From contig JAJUHA010000015.1 in the NCBI GenBank assembly GCA_029268145.1, positions 1 through 45,481 of the forward strand: 45,481 nucleotides of DNA, given 5' to 3'. A program made the translations under genes and the position numbers. The notes below the pieces were generated by a model that was not told where the DNA came from, made no database searches, and was given only the letters and a program-made list of their open reading frames with translations. This stretch comes from Sphingomonadaceae bacterium (lineage in GTDB: Bacteria; Pseudomonadota; Alphaproteobacteria; Sphingomonadales; Sphingomonadaceae). This document shows positions 8,851 to 18,296 of the stretch, piece by piece; position 1 is the stretch's first letter; every line of letters begins with the position of its first letter.

Positions 8851-9762
8851 ATGCCTCTGCGTGCCATCCTCGTCGGCGCCGGGCGCATGGGCCTCACCCA
8901 CATGGCCCAGCTCAACCTCCTGACCGACTTCGCCATCCGCTGGACGGTCGTCGAGCCTTCCGCGGCCGTGCGCGCCGGGCTCGGTTTCGTCCTTCCCGCC
9001 GCCATGCTCGAGGCCACCGCCTCCCGGCCGGAGACGGCCCGGGGCAGCTTCGATCTCGCCCTCATCACCTCGCCCACGATGCACCATGATACGGCCTGGC
9101 AGGCGCTCAGGCGCCGGGCGGGTCGCGTCTTCGTCGAGAAGCCGCTGCGGGTCCGGGATCCGGAGCCGCACCTGCTCTGCGGCTATGTCCTTCTTCACCA
9201 CCCTCTCCAGCAGCGCCTGCGCGCGGCCATCGCCGGGCAGCCGCTGGCCGAAGTCCGCCTGTCGCTGCGCGCCAACACCGTGCTCGGTCCCAATGGCGGC
9301 TGGCGCGGTCGCCGGGCCTCGGGCGGCGGCGTCCTCAACGAGTTCGGCTCGCACCTCCTCTCCCTTGCCCTCGACCTCGCCGGCCCGGTCGAACGGCTCG
9401 AACTGGTCGAGGCCGAGACCATCCACTCGGTGGACGTCCCCGACCGCGCCCGCCTTGCCGGCACGTCGGCGGCGGGGGCGGCGCTTGCGCTCTCGCTCGA
9501 CTGGACCGACGCGGACGTCCGCAAGCCCGGCTACGCGGTCGAGGTGACGCTGGCCGATGGCCGCACCCTCGCCCACGACTTCTACGAATTCACCGACGGC
9601 GCCGCCCGGGTCTCGATCGCCGAGCTGCCGTCGAATGCGGGCGTCTATCTGCGCGGCCTCGAATTCACGGCCCAGGCCCGCCATTTCCTCGAGGCGCCGT
9701 CCTTCGACCGCGAGCTCGCCATCGCGGCCGGGGTCGACCGGCTGCTGGAGCAGCTGGCATGA
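8851..9762 (+). CDS. Gfo/Idh/MocA-family oxidoreductase
   Basis: A 303-residue protein with an N-terminal Rossmann fold (ILVGAGRMGLTHMAQL, residues 6-21), the FVEKPLRV motif near residue 95 (the EKP signature with its Lys), and a C-terminal alpha/beta domain holding GGVLNEFGSHLLSLALDL. The family uses NAD(P) to oxidise or reduce sugars and nucleotide sugars. At about 300 residues it is at the short end for the family. The stop overlaps the next start in ATGA (9759-9762), so it is translationally coupled to the unrecognised TIM-barrel-like protein, and the two may act in one step. The substrate cannot be read from the sequence. Confidence 0.85.
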   Translation: MPLRAILVGAGRMGLTHMAQLNLLTDFAIRWTVVEPSAAVRAGLGFVLPAAMLEATASRPETARGSFDLALITSPTMHHDTAWQALRRRAGRVFVEKPLRVRDPEPHLLCGYVLLHHPLQQRLRAAIAGQPLAEVRLSLRANTVLGPNGGWRGRRASGGGVLNEFGSHLLSLALDLAGPVERLELVEAETIHSVDVPDRARLAGTSAAGAALALSLDWTDADVRKPGYAVEVTLADGRTLAHDFYEFTDGAARVSIAELPSNAGVYLRGLEFTAQARHFLEAPSFDRELAIAAGVDRLLEQLA

Positions 9763-10616
9763 TCATCCTCGGCGACAATCCCTTCTTCGGCGTCAACCAT
9801 GCCTCGACCGCCCGGGCGACCGGCTATTATTCCCGGCTGAAGGCACGCGACTGGTCGTCGGCGCATGCCACGATGCGCGCCGCGCTTGCCCATGGAGTCG
9901 ATCATTTCATGGTCTCGACCCACGCCGAGGCGCCCGATCTCCTTGCCTCGATGCGGGCCGACCCGGAGCTGCGACGCTTCCGGATCATCCCGGCGGTCCC
10001 CTATCTCCACCGTCTGAACGGCGTTGTCGCAACCAGGGGCGTGCCGGCGGCCATGCTCGCCTCGATGGACTATGCCCGTGCCGCCCGAAGCCTCCTTGCC
10101 ACCGGCTCGGTCCCGGCCGCTGCGCTGGCCGGCTTCGTCGCCCGCGAAGTCGAGGAAGTGGCCTCGCTCGGCTTCGAGGTTCCGGCGATCGCGCTCCAGA
10201 ACATCTTCGTCGACCTGCTCCTCGGCCTCGGCCAGGCCGACCGCATCGGCCGCCTCGCCCGCAACCTCGCCCGCACCGGCCGGCGCCTCATTGCCATCAC
10301 GATGAACCCGATTCTTGCGGATCGGTTGCTCGACCCTGCGATCATCCTGTGCACCCACTACAATGTGCTCGGCTACATGGTGCAGCCCGATCTCGAGGGT
10401 TTCCGCCGCTGGATGGCCGGAACTGGCCGCGAGGTCTGGGCCATGGGCGTCATGGCCTCGGGGCGGGCGAAGCTCGCCGACGTCGTCGCCGATGACACCC
10501 TGCTGCGGTTCCGGAGCCTCCTCATCGGCTCGTCCCGTCCGGCGTCCATCCAGGCCTTCGCCGAGGCGGTCGAACGCTCCCGGACGCCCGCGCCCGCCCA
10601 TGCCGCTCTCGACTGA
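9759..10616 (+). CDS. Unrecognised TIM-barrel-like protein
   Basis: A 285-residue soluble protein that I cannot assign. It opens with MIILGDNPFFGVNHAS and contains HGVDHFMVSTHAEAP, FRIIPAVPYLHRLN, CTHYNVLGYMVQPDL and MGVMASGRAKL. It ends with LLIGSSRPASIQAFAEAV, which resembles the last strand-helix of aldo/keto reductases. The alternation of short hydrophobic strands and helices fits an (alpha/beta)8 barrel; that is inference. No aldo/keto reductase Asp-Tyr-Lys-His tetrad can be placed confidently. It is coupled to the Gfo/Idh gene before it and overlaps the glycosyltransferase start after it by 17 bases, so a role in nucleotide-sugar conversion or polymer assembly is likely. Confidence 0.6.
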   Translation: MIILGDNPFFGVNHASTARATGYYSRLKARDWSSAHATMRAALAHGVDHFMVSTHAEAPDLLASMRADPELRRFRIIPAVPYLHRLNGVVATRGVPAAMLASMDYARAARSLLATGSVPAAALAGFVAREVEEVASLGFEVPAIALQNIFVDLLLGLGQADRIGRLARNLARTGRRLIAITMNPILADRLLDPAIILCTHYNVLGYMVQPDLEGFRRWMAGTGREVWAMGVMASGRAKLADVVADDTLLRFRSLLIGSSRPASIQAFAEAVERSRTPAPAHAALD

Positions 10617-11307
10617 ACCCTGGCCGCTCGACGGGTCGCGCGCGGTCGTCTTCAACACCGAGGCCGCCTGGTTCTTCCTGACCAGCGCCGACTATCGCCG
10701 CGATGCTGCCGGCGCCACCCATGTCTACTGCGACGGCGCCGGGCTTGCCCTCTATGTGCGGCTGCGCTTCGGCCGGCCCATCCGCCGCTTCCATGGCCCC
10801 GATCTCTTCGCCCACTACCTTGCCCAAGCGACGGGGCGGCGGGTGCTGCTGCTCGGCGGGAGCGAGGCGGCCCACGCCAGGCTCGCCGCGCGCTACCCGC
10901 GGTTCTTCGCCGAGAATTGCGTGACGGTCGATGCCAGCATGCTGCCGGCCGAGCACTTCGCCGCCCGCGCGGCCGAAGTCGCCGCCGAAGGCCACGACGA
11001 TGTCCTCATCTTCCTCGGCCTCGGCCGGCAGGAGCGGTTCCAGCGCCTCCTCCACGAGGCTGGCCATCGCGGCGCCTCGGTCGGCCTGGGGGCTGCCATC
11101 GACTTCCTGTCGGGCACCAGGCCACGCGCAGGTCCCGCGTGGCGTGCCCTCGGGCTCGAATGGCTGCCCCGGCTGCTGCGGGAGCCGCGCATGTGGCCCC
11201 GCGTCGGCCGCAGCTTCGCCCTGTTCCCGCGCCTCGCCGATCCGGCCAATGCCGCGCTTGCCGCCTTCCTGTTCGATCAGCCCGCCGAGGCGAGGAAGTC
11301 GGCGTAG
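10600..11307 (+). CDS. WecG/TagA/CpsF-family glycosyltransferase
   Basis: Transfers an N-acetylmannosamine-type sugar to a lipid-linked acceptor at the cytoplasmic membrane face. It has 235 residues, the normal size. Family features in order are FNTEAAWFFLTSAD, HVYCDGAGLALYVRL, RFHGPDLFAHYL, LLLGGSEAA, FLGLGRQERFQ (equivalent of the GxPRQE motif) and GLGAAIDFLSGTRPRAGPAW followed by LGLEWLPRLLREP. The ATG at 10600 overlaps the upstream gene by 17 bases. It converges with fcl, and the two reading frames overlap by 31 bases (11277-11307). The WecB product UDP-ManNAc, made a few genes upstream, is the obvious donor candidate. Confidence 0.92.
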   Translation: MPLSTEPWPLDGSRAVVFNTEAAWFFLTSADYRRDAAGATHVYCDGAGLALYVRLRFGRPIRRFHGPDLFAHYLAQATGRRVLLLGGSEAAHARLAARYPRFFAENCVTVDASMLPAEHFAARAAEVAAEGHDDVLIFLGLGRQERFQRLLHEAGHRGASVGLGAAIDFLSGTRPRAGPAWRALGLEWLPRLLREPRMWPRVGRSFALFPRLADPANAALAAFLFDQPAEARKSA

Positions 11308-12227
11308 GCAAGGGCGATTCCCTCCTCCAGCCCGATGCGGTGACGCCAGCCGAGCGCGTGCAGCCGCGACACGTCGAGGAGCTTCCGCGGCGTGCCGTCA
11401 GGCTTGGTGAGGTCATGGACGATCTCGCCCCGGTAGCCGACCACGCGGCAGACGAGGTCGGCAAGCTCGCGGATGGCGAGATCCTCGCCGGTGCCGATGT
11501 TGAGCAGCGGCCCGGCATAGCCCGTCTCCATCAGGAAGACGCAGGCATCCGCCAGATCGTCGGCGTGGAGGAACTCGCGCTTCGGCGTGCCGGTGCCCCA
11601 GAGCGTCAGCGTCGGCGCGCCGGCCAGCTTCGCCTCGTGCGCTTTGCGGATGAGGGCGGGAAGGACATGGCTGGTGGCGAGATCGTAATTGTCGCCGGTG
11701 CCGTAGAGGTTGGTCGGCATGACCGAGACGTAGCGCCGGCCGTGCTGGCGGTTGAACGCCTCGGCGAGGCCGATCCCGGCGATCTTGGCAAGCGCATAGG
11801 GCGCGTTGGTCGGCTCGAGCGGCCCGGTCAGCAGATAGTCCTCGCGAATGGGCTGCGGGCAGTCGCGCGGGTAGATGCATGAGGAACCGAGGAACAGCAG
11901 CCGCTCCACGCCCGCCTTATGCGCGCCTTCGATGAGGTTCAGGGCAATGGCGAGATTGTCGGCGATGAAGTCGGCGGGCTGCGTTGCATTGGCAAAGATT
12001 CCGCCCACCTTGGCTGCCGCGACAAAGATGTAGGCTGGTCGGGTCGCGGCGAGGAAAGCATCGACCGCCCGCCGGTCGCGCAGGTCCAGTTCCGCGCGCG
12101 TCGCCGTCAGGATGTGGCCGTAGCCGCCAGCTTCCAGCCGGCGCACGATCGCCGAGCCCACCATCCCGCGGTGGCCGGCGACATAGATTGGGGCGTCCCG
12201 GGCGATGGCCGGCGCGGCGTCACTCAT
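11277..12227 (-). CDS. fcl: GDP-L-fucose synthase
   Basis: Epimerises at C3/C5 and reduces GDP-4-keto-6-deoxymannose to GDP-L-fucose with NADPH. It is an extended SDR: the nucleotide motif is [16 protein letters not shown] near residues 16-31, [11 protein letters not shown] follows, the catalytic Ser lies in LGSSCIYP, and the YALAK motif supplies Tyr and Lys. [13 protein letters not shown] is also typical. Its 316 residues match the family. Its start overlaps the gmd stop by 8 bases, and the gmd-fcl pair is the standard arrangement for making GDP-L-fucose. Confidence 0.96.
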   Translation of the reverse strand: MSDAAPAIARDAPIYVAGHRGMVGSAIVRRLEAGGYGHILTATRAELDLRDRRAVDAFLAATRPAYIFVAAAKVGGIFANATQPADFIADNLAIALNLIEGAHKAGVERLLFLGSSCIYPRDCPQPIREDYLLTGPLEPTNAPYALAKIAGIGLAEAFNRQHGRRYVSVMPTNLYGTGDNYDLATSHVLPALIRKAHEAKLAGAPTLTLWGTGTPKREFLHADDLADACVFLMETGYAGPLLNIGTGEDLAIRELADLVCRVVGYRGEIVHDLTKPDGTPRKLLDVSRLHALGWRHRIGLEEGIALAYADFLASAG

Positions 12228-13356
12228 GGTGATCGAAGGCCCGGTAGCCGTGCCGCTTCACCAGCTCGTCGCGCAGCGCTGCCTCATGGTCCGACGCGAC
12301 CATCTCCCGCACCAGCTCGTCGAAGCTCGTCGTCGGCGCCCAGCCCAGCTTCTGCCGCGCCTTGCTCGCGTCACCCAGCAGCGTCTCGACTTCGGTCGGC
12401 CGGAAGTAGCGCGGATCCACGCGGACGATGACATCGCCGGACTTCACCCGATGGTCGCCAGTCACCTCCGTCACCCGCCCGATCTCCTCGAGCCCCTCGC
12501 CTTCGAAAGCGATGCCGATGCCCAGATGCCGCCCGGCCGCCCGCACGAAGTCCCGGACCGAATATTGGGTGCCGGTCGCGATCACATAGTCGTCGGGCTC
12601 GTCCTGCTGGAGGATGCGCCACTGCGCCTCGACATAGTCTCGGGCATGGCCCCAGTCGCGCAGTGCCGAGAGGTTGCCGAGCCAGAGCGTGTCCTGGAGC
12701 CCCAGCGCGATCCGGGCGAGCGCGCGGGTGATCTTCCGGGTCACGAAGGTCTCGCCCCTCACCGGGCTCTCGTGGTTGAACAGGATCCCGTTCGAGGCAT
12801 GGAGCCCATAGGCCTCGCGGTAATTGACCGTGATCCAGTAGGCGTAGAGCTTGGCCACCGCATAGGGCGAGCGCGGATAGAAGGGCGTCGTCTCGCGCTG
12901 CGGCACCTCCTGGACCAGGCCATAGAGCTCCGAGGTCGAGGCCTGGTAGAAGCGCGTCACCTTCTCGAGCCCGCAGATGCGGATGGCCTCCAGCAGCCGG
13001 AGCGCGCCCAGCCCGTCGGCATTCGCGGTATATTCCGGCTCCTCGAACGAGACCGCGACATGGCTCTGCGCCGCAAGATTGTAGATCTCGTCCGGGCGGA
13101 TCGACTGGACGATGCGGATGAGGTTGGTCGAGTCCGTCAGATCCCCGTAGTGGAGGATGAAGCGCCGGTTCGCCACGTGCACATCCTGGTAGAGATGGTC
13201 GATCCGGTCGGTGTTGAAGAGCGAGGTCCGCCGCTTGATCCCGTGGACGACATAGCCCTTGGCGAGCAGGAGCTCGGCGAGATAGGCGCCATCCTGTCCG
13301 GTGATCCCGGTGACCAGCGCAACCTTCCCTGCCGTTGCGACCGCCTGGTCCGTCAT
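12220..13356 (-). CDS. gmd: GDP-mannose 4,6-dehydratase
   Basis: Converts GDP-mannose to GDP-4-keto-6-deoxymannose using bound NADP. Diagnostic stretches are [63 protein letters not shown] (catalytic Thr/Ser and Glu) and [12 protein letters not shown] (YxxxK). It ends with [15 protein letters not shown] and [12 protein letters not shown], as expected. The ATG at 13356 gives 378 residues, with [17 protein letters not shown] at the N-terminus, and overlaps the preceding stop in ATGA. Its product feeds fcl directly downstream; GDP-mannose comes from manC on the other strand. Confidence 0.97.
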   Translation of the reverse strand: MTDQAVATAGKVALVTGITGQDGAYLAELLLAKGYVVHGIKRRTSLFNTDRIDHLYQDVHVANRRFILHYGDLTDSTNLIRIVQSIRPDEIYNLAAQSHVAVSFEEPEYTANADGLGALRLLEAIRICGLEKVTRFYQASTSELYGLVQEVPQRETTPFYPRSPYAVAKLYAYWITVNYREAYGLHASNGILFNHESPVRGETFVTRKITRALARIALGLQDTLWLGNLSALRDWGHARDYVEAQWRILQQDEPDDYVIATGTQYSVRDFVRAAGRHLGIGIAFEGEGLEEIGRVTEVTGDHRVKSGDVIVRVDPRYFRPTEVETLLGDASKARQKLGWAPTTSFDELVREMVASDHEAALRDELVKRHGYRAFDHHE

Positions 13357-14483
13357 GCCATCAGCCCCTTCCGCCGCATCTCGGCGAGGCTCTCCTCGTA
13401 GCCGGCGTCGCGCGGTCCTTCGCCCGCCGCCCATCGGGCAAGCCGGGCCGCACCCTCCTCGAACGGCACCCGCGCCGTAAAGCCCAGCCGCTCGCGGGCA
13501 AGCCGCGTGCAGGCAAGTGCGTGGCGGATGTCTCCTACCCGGAACTGCCCGGTGATCCGCGCGGGCACGCGCCGCCCGAGCGCCGCCATCAGCGTCTCGG
13601 CCACCTCGATGACCGAGACGGCCCGGCCGGTGCCCACGTTGAACGCATGGCCGGGGGCCGCCGGAGCGAACAGCGCAAGGCATGTCGCCTCGACGGCATC
13701 GTCGACGAACACGAAGTCGCGGCTTTCGTGCCCGTCCTCGAAGATGTTGAGCGGCTCGCCGGCAAGGATCCGGTTGGCGAAGATCGAGAGGATGCCGGTG
13801 TAGGGATTGGCGAGCGACTGGCCGGGCCCGTAGACATTCTGGAACCGCAGCGCCACCGCCTCCAGCCCGAGCGCACCGCCCGCGGTCAGCACAAGCTGCT
13901 CCTGCACCTGCTTGGTGATGCCATAGACCGAGGTGGGGTGGAGACGCGACTCCTCGTCGGTCGGCGCCGCCTCGATCGGGCCGGCGCCCGGCACTTCGGG
14001 TGCGAACCGGCCCGCCTCCATCGCCGACCGGGTCCGCGGCCCTGGGAAGACCGCGCGCCCGTCCGCGGTCAGATACCGCCCCTCGCCATAGATGGCCCGC
14101 GACGAGGCGACGACGATCCTTCGCACCTCGTGCGGCTCGTTCGCCAAGAGGTCGAGCAGCAGCGCCGTTCCGCCGACGTTGACGCGGGCATAATGCTCGA
14201 TCCGGTACATCGACTGGCCGGTCCCGGTCTCGGCGGCGAGGTGCACCACGGCCTCCTGGCCCGCCAGCGCGGTGGCCAGCACCGCGCGGTCGGTCACGTC
14301 GCCGCGCACGAACCGCACGGCCTGCGGGAGCTTCCGGAACAGGGGCGAGCTGTGCGGATCGGGCCCGTGCACCTGCTCCAGCAGAGAGTCGAGCACGGTC
14401 ACGTCATGGCCCTCGGCCACCAGCCGCTCGGCCAGTGCCGAGCCGATGAACCCGGCCCCGCCGGTCACAAGGACGCGGGTCAC
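13353..14483 (-). CDS. NAD-dependent epimerase, dTDP-L-rhamnose 4-epimerase-like
   Basis: An extended SDR of 376 residues with [17 protein letters not shown] at the N-terminus, [28 protein letters not shown], the YGITK motif (YxxxK) and [21 protein letters not shown]. The [11 protein letters not shown] block resembles proteins annotated as dTDP-L-rhamnose 4-epimerases, which make dTDP-6-deoxy-L-talose; a UDP-sugar 4-epimerase or dehydratase is the alternative. No dTDP-rhamnose genes (rmlABCD) are in the window, which weakens that specific call. The GTG start at 14483 overlaps the upstream stop in GTGA, and the stop overlaps gmd in ATGA, so it is coupled on both sides. Confidence 0.8.
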   Translation of the reverse strand: MTRVLVTGGAGFIGSALAERLVAEGHDVTVLDSLLEQVHGPDPHSSPLFRKLPQAVRFVRGDVTDRAVLATALAGQEAVVHLAAETGTGQSMYRIEHYARVNVGGTALLLDLLANEPHEVRRIVVASSRAIYGEGRYLTADGRAVFPGPRTRSAMEAGRFAPEVPGAGPIEAAPTDEESRLHPTSVYGITKQVQEQLVLTAGGALGLEAVALRFQNVYGPGQSLANPYTGILSIFANRILAGEPLNIFEDGHESRDFVFVDDAVEATCLALFAPAAPGHAFNVGTGRAVSVIEVAETLMAALGRRVPARITGQFRVGDIRHALACTRLARERLGFTARVPFEEGAARLARWAAGEGPRDAGYEESLAEMRRKGLMA

Positions 14484-15199
14484 CGATACTGCTCCGAGGC
14501 GAAGACGGGATCGTCCCTGCGGGCGAAGAACAGGTCCATCTGCCACAGCGCCTGGTCGCCGGGGCGGTGCATCGGCTCGGCCATGTTGAAGCAGCGGAAG
14601 CCGAGCCCGTCCAGGTGCGCGCACATCTCGTGGAACAGCAGCGTCTGCGGCACGTGGCGGAACAGGTAGCACTCCATCACGATGTGGCTGGTCGCGGCCA
14701 GCGTTGCCGTGCAGCCGGCCAGGATGGGCAGCTCGAAGCCGTGGGTGTCGAACTTGAGGAGCATCGGCCCGGCGAGCGCGAGGCGCGCTGCGATCGCATC
14801 GATGCTGTCCAGTGGCACGTCGCGCAGCGTGCCGTTCGCGCCGCCCACGGTGCTGCCGTCGAGGTCCGCGCTGACGGCAAGCTGGGTCATGCCGCCCGCC
14901 TCGGGCCCGGCGGCTGCCAGCACATAGTCGAACCTCGGCTGTTCGCGCTTCAGCGCGGCAAGCTCCGCCTCGCGCTCGGCGAGCGGGTCGATCCCCACCA
15001 CCCGCGCCGCGGGAAAGGCGTCGAGCGCAAGCCGGCTCCACCGCCCGTTCGAGGCTCCGATGTCGATGACCGAGCGGATCCCGGGCGCCTGCCGGCCGAG
15101 CCGGGCGATCGCGCCGGCCATGTCGAACCCCTCGTGGTGGATCCCGATCCCGATCGGACGAAGCAGGCGGTTGGCGGCGTCGGCAAGCTGGCGCTTCAT
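14480..15199 (-). CDS. FkbM-family methyltransferase
   Basis: A 239-residue SAM-dependent methyltransferase. The SAM-binding motif is SVIDIGASNGRWSRLAL near residues 43-59, followed by VVGIDPLAER, TLRDVPLDSI and LLKFDTHGFELPILAG, the typical FkbM pattern of a conserved acidic-aromatic segment (usually D(V)EGxE). Such enzymes put O-methyl groups on sugars, often capping or decorating surface polysaccharides. The ATG at 15199 shares one base with the stop of the glycosyltransferase upstream (TGATG), so the two are coupled. The sugar acceptor is unknown; the fucose pathway genes just downstream are only suggestive. Confidence 0.85.
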   Translation of the reverse strand: MKRQLADAANRLLRPIGIGIHHEGFDMAGAIARLGRQAPGIRSVIDIGASNGRWSRLALDAFPAARVVGIDPLAEREAELAALKREQPRFDYVLAAAGPEAGGMTQLAVSADLDGSTVGGANGTLRDVPLDSIDAIAARLALAGPMLLKFDTHGFELPILAGCTATLAATSHIVMECYLFRHVPQTLLFHEMCAHLDGLGFRCFNMAEPMHRPGDQALWQMDLFFARRDDPVFASEQYR

Positions 15200-16215
15200 C
15201 AGGAAACCTTCAGGGCAGCGGGGCGGTCCGCGGCAGCGGCCACGGGCCCGAGCAGGCGGTCGACGAAGGCCTCGAGCCCAAAGGCCTCGATGCCGGCGCC
15301 CGGTTCCCGCCCGTCGCGGAGCCACGCCCTTGGCGGAAGAGGCTGCCCCTTTTCAAGCACTGCGATGACCGCCGGATCGAAAAAGCCGGCGGAGGCCACC
15401 CGCGCATTGGTCGTCACCAGCTTTCGATGGGCGCCGAGCGTCTCGAAGGTTCGCATGGTGAAGCCCGACTGGCTGTTGTTGGGCACGTCGAGGATCGCCG
15501 CAGCCCGGGCATAGCTCGCCAGCACCTCGTTGCGGCCCACGCTCCGGAACCGGACCCGCCGCAGCGGCCGTCCGGCAAGCAGCTCCCGGAGCCACAGGAT
15601 CGGCGAGACGACGAGCCTGGCATCGACCGAAAGCCCCTGCGCCTCCGCCTGGCGCCGCAGCGCCTCGAGCGCGTCGTAGCGGCGGCGGCTGACGGCGAGG
15701 CCGACGAACCCCAGGTCGAACGGCGGATCCTTCGCGCCCCTGGCCGCGCGCAGCTCGGCCACGAAGAACAGCGGCAGATGCACGAGGCCGGGCACTGCGG
15801 CACAATCCTCGGGGTCGAACGAGAAGGCCGCCTCGAAGACGGGGAGATAGGGCCGGTAGTCGTGGGTTGCGATCGAGTCCCAATAGTAGAGCCGGAACGG
15901 CACGCCCGGAAACGCGTCGCGATACCAGGCGAGCCGGGGGCCGAGCTGGTGGCACTGGATGAACAGCACGAGGTCGGGCGCGAAGCCGGCATGGGCGGCG
16001 ATCGCCCGGCGATGGTGCCGGTCGAGCCATCGCGCGCCCGGGGCGCCGAGCCGCTTGGCCAGCTTGAAGAGGGCCCCTTGGGGCTCGATCGGCACGAAGG
16101 CGACCTCCGCCCCGCTGCGGCTTTCGATCATGGCGCAGATGGCGCGGGTGTAGAAGAAATAGTCCCGCCCGACGACGAGCACCCGGCGAACGCCTTGCTG
16201 GGCCGGCCTGGTCAT
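15199..16215 (-). CDS. GT-B-like glycosyltransferase
   Basis: A 338-residue protein with LVVGRDYFFYTRAICAMIE near the N-terminus and a C-terminal half containing ASYARAAAILDVPNNSQSGFTMRTFETLGAHRKLVTTN. That last block, with its conserved Glu and Thr in a nucleotide-sugar binding context, is common in lipopolysaccharide and capsule glycosyltransferases of the CgeB/GT-B type. No membrane segment is evident. It sits between the polymerase-like gene and the FkbM methyltransferase with overlaps at both ends. Donor and acceptor are not predictable. Confidence 0.75.
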   Translation of the reverse strand: MTRPAQQGVRRVLVVGRDYFFYTRAICAMIESRSGAEVAFVPIEPQGALFKLAKRLGAPGARWLDRHHRRAIAAHAGFAPDLVLFIQCHQLGPRLAWYRDAFPGVPFRLYYWDSIATHDYRPYLPVFEAAFSFDPEDCAAVPGLVHLPLFFVAELRAARGAKDPPFDLGFVGLAVSRRRYDALEALRRQAEAQGLSVDARLVVSPILWLRELLAGRPLRRVRFRSVGRNEVLASYARAAAILDVPNNSQSGFTMRTFETLGAHRKLVTTNARVASAGFFDPAVIAVLEKGQPLPPRAWLRDGREPGAGIEAFGLEAFVDRLLGPVAAAADRPAALKVS

Positions 16216-17438
16216 CGGCGCCTTGGCCGGAGGTGGACGAGGAGCCCACTCATGATGAACATCTGGAAGAAGGGGGTGAAGAGGATGGATTCGGTCAGGA
16301 GCGAGACGAAGAGCAGGCCGCCCACCAGCAGCCGGTCTGGAAGCATGGTCTGGCGGAACAGGCCGAACAGGAAGACAAGCGCCAGCGGGATCCCGACGCT
16401 GTAGAACAGGACGATCACGCCATTGGTGTTCCCCCGGTCCGCGAGGATCCGGTCCTCGAGAAGCGTGTCCTCGAAGGCAAATGCGCCCGAGACCTGCCGG
16501 TAGGTCTCCGGATCGAACCCGATCCCGATGAGCGGGTGGGCGAGGATCACATTCACGCCAGTGATGAGGTCGAACTGGCGCGCCATGCCCGAGCCGGAGA
16601 GATCACCCACCAGCTTCGAGCGGAGATTGTCGATGACCGGCCCGGCGACGAGTGCCGCGACAGCGGCGCCAAGGAGCAGCATGCCCGCGCGCCGGTGGAT
16701 CGAGCCGCGTCCCAGCTCGCGCCACAGGAACAGGAGGCCGAGCCCCGAAGCGATTGCGAGGCCCGTGGTGGACTGGGTGGCGGCGACCGCGAGCGCAGCG
16801 ACTGCCGCCCGCCGCGGGTTCCCCTTCACGAACAGGAAGATGTAGAGAAGCAGGTTGAGGTAGATGTGGAACACCCCCGGCTCGTAGAAGGGGCCATTGG
16901 CGCGCATCAGCCCGCCCAGATCCTCGACCTGGACGTGGTAGTTCAGGATCAGGAACAGGTGGTGATAGACCGTCTCCTCCACCTCGAGCGGCTGGAACAG
17001 TGGTGGCGCGAGGGTCGCCAGCGCCACGGTCGCGATGGCCACGAAGGCGAGGGGGTAGCCGAGCGCGACGAAATCCGTGACGAACCGCTCCCTCCCGGCG
17101 CGCAGATAGACGAGGAGCATCAGCAGTCCCGCCGCGAAGTTGGCGTAGCGCGTGACGAGCGCGCCCGCCTCGGCGAGCCCCGATCGCCACAGGCTCGCCA
17201 GCAGCACCACGCCGAGCAGCAGCACTACACCGACGATACTCTCCCCGGTCCGGCGTCGCGCCGTCGCAGCAAGCGCGAGAAGCCCGAGCAGCAGCACGAC
17301 AGCCAGCACCGGGATGCGGGGGATGAGGAGATTCCCGCCACTGATGAGAATGGCACCGAGAAGCGCCCCCCGCCGCGCGAGGTCGACCAGCGCCAGCCCG
17401 GCCGGGCGCACTGGCGAAAGGGCCAGCGCCGGAATCAC
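16212..17438 (-). CDS. O-antigen polymerase-like membrane protein
   Basis: A 408-residue membrane protein with roughly ten hydrophobic segments: for example LGAILISGGNLL, VLAVVLLLGLLALA, VGVVLLLGVVLLA and LAFVAIATVALATL, then a long non-hydrophobic loop (FQPLEVEETVYHHLF through FYEPGVFHIYL) and further helices toward the C-terminus. LAHPLIGIGFDPETY fits the Wzy/WaaL pattern, in which a loop near HPxxGxG follows. It is therefore probably the Wzy polymerase, though an O-antigen ligase is possible. I place the start at a GTG (17438) that overlaps the upstream stop in GTGA, like its neighbours; an ATG at 17474 would add 12 residues. Confidence 0.78.
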   Translation of the reverse strand: MIPALALSPVRPAGLALVDLARRGALLGAILISGGNLLIPRIPVLAVVLLLGLLALAATARRRTGESIVGVVLLLGVVLLASLWRSGLAEAGALVTRYANFAAGLLMLLVYLRAGRERFVTDFVALGYPLAFVAIATVALATLAPPLFQPLEVEETVYHHLFLILNYHVQVEDLGGLMRANGPFYEPGVFHIYLNLLLYIFLFVKGNPRRAAVAALAVAATQSTTGLAIASGLGLLFLWRELGRGSIHRRAGMLLLGAAVAALVAGPVIDNLRSKLVGDLSGSGMARQFDLITGVNVILAHPLIGIGFDPETYRQVSGAFAFEDTLLEDRILADRGNTNGVIVLFYSVGIPLALVFLFGLFRQTMLPDRLLVGGLLFVSLLTESILFTPFFQMFIMSGLLVHLRPRRR

Positions 17439-18028
17439 TCGACGAAGCGCCCGTCGGGCGAGGTCCGCCGCCATTCGCCGCGCGCCTCGCACCAGCGCCG
17501 GATCGGCACTGCCGGCGCGCCGGCCGCTACCGTCCGGTCGGGAATGTCCCGAGTCACGACCGAGTTGGCCGCGATCACGGCGTTGCGCCCCACGCTTGCG
17601 CCAATGATTGCGACATTCTCGCCAATCCATGCCCCGTCGCCGATGTGCACCTCGCGCAGCTGGCGCAGTCCCTGGGCGAGCACCGGTCTGGCTGGGTCGG
17701 CATATTCGTGGCTATTGTCCGCCACAAAGACCCGGTCGGCCACGAGCACCTCGCGGCCGAAGACGATCCGCCGGGTGCACACGAGATGGGCGTGGTGGCC
17801 GATCATCGTGCCCGCGCCGATGCGAAGCTCGGCGCTCCCGCTCGCCGGGAGAATTGCAACATAGGCCCCGTACTGCAGGGTCGAGCCCTGCTCCATGAAG
17901 AGGTGCCGCGCGCCATGGATCCGCAGCGGCCAGACGATCCGCGCGCCCTTCCCGAGCGTTCCGAAGAAGGGCGCCAGCAGCCGGTAGAGCAGAATCGAGA
18001 TCCAGTCGCGCAATCGAAAATGGAGCAT
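17435..18028 (-). CDS. Hexapeptide-repeat acyltransferase
   Basis: A 197-residue left-handed beta-helix protein. Isoleucine-patch repeats run through IGAGTMIGHHAHLV, VLVADRVFVADNSHEY and VHIGDGAWIGENVAIIGASVGRNAVIAANSVV, ending with VAAGAPAVPIRRW. The His in DNSHEY matches the catalytic His of the maltose/galactoside acetyltransferase group. It most likely acetylates a sugar of the surface polymer using acetyl-CoA. The ATG at 18028 is preceded by a GGAGACGATGG sequence; longer starts read through non-protein-like sequence. It is the first gene of the 18.0-to-11.3 kb minus-strand run and faces the FG-GAP gene across 268 bases. Confidence 0.85.
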   Translation of the reverse strand: MLHFRLRDWISILLYRLLAPFFGTLGKGARIVWPLRIHGARHLFMEQGSTLQYGAYVAILPASGSAELRIGAGTMIGHHAHLVCTRRIVFGREVLVADRVFVADNSHEYADPARPVLAQGLRQLREVHIGDGAWIGENVAIIGASVGRNAVIAANSVVTRDIPDRTVAAGAPAVPIRRWCEARGEWRRTSPDGRFVE

Positions 18029-18296
18029 TCGTCTGCCATCGTCTCCGGAGCAGGCGACAGGCGCCCTCGAACGTGCGATTTGCTCATCCCGATGCGAGAG
18101 GTGCGGCGGGGACAGTCCGCCCGATAGGGCAGAGGTCGCCCGGACGCAATTGCGGAGCTGCACCCGTCCCCCGCGCAACACGCTTGGGCGCAATCTTCTT
18201 GACAGACTGATGACAGGGCGGGGGATTGGCCCCGGTGAAGACGTAAATCGTAGCGCGCATCATCCGGAATGGGTGACGGGCTGCTCTGGAGGGCGC
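18029..18296. promoter_or_regulatory. Divergent intergenic region, acyltransferase / FG-GAP gene
   Basis: This is the longest gene-free stretch in the polysaccharide region and is visibly richer in A/T than the coding DNA around it. It must hold promoters for the minus-strand run 18.0-11.3 kb and for the FG-GAP gene. A perfect TTGACA lies at 18199-18204 on the plus strand, but no good -10 sits 16-18 bases further on, so I offer it only as a candidate -35. Confidence 0.45.

Noticed and set aside
18150..18296. Longer start for the FG-GAP gene
   Set aside because: The extra residues break the signal-peptide layout, and the GTG at 18297 has a GGAGGG site just upstream.
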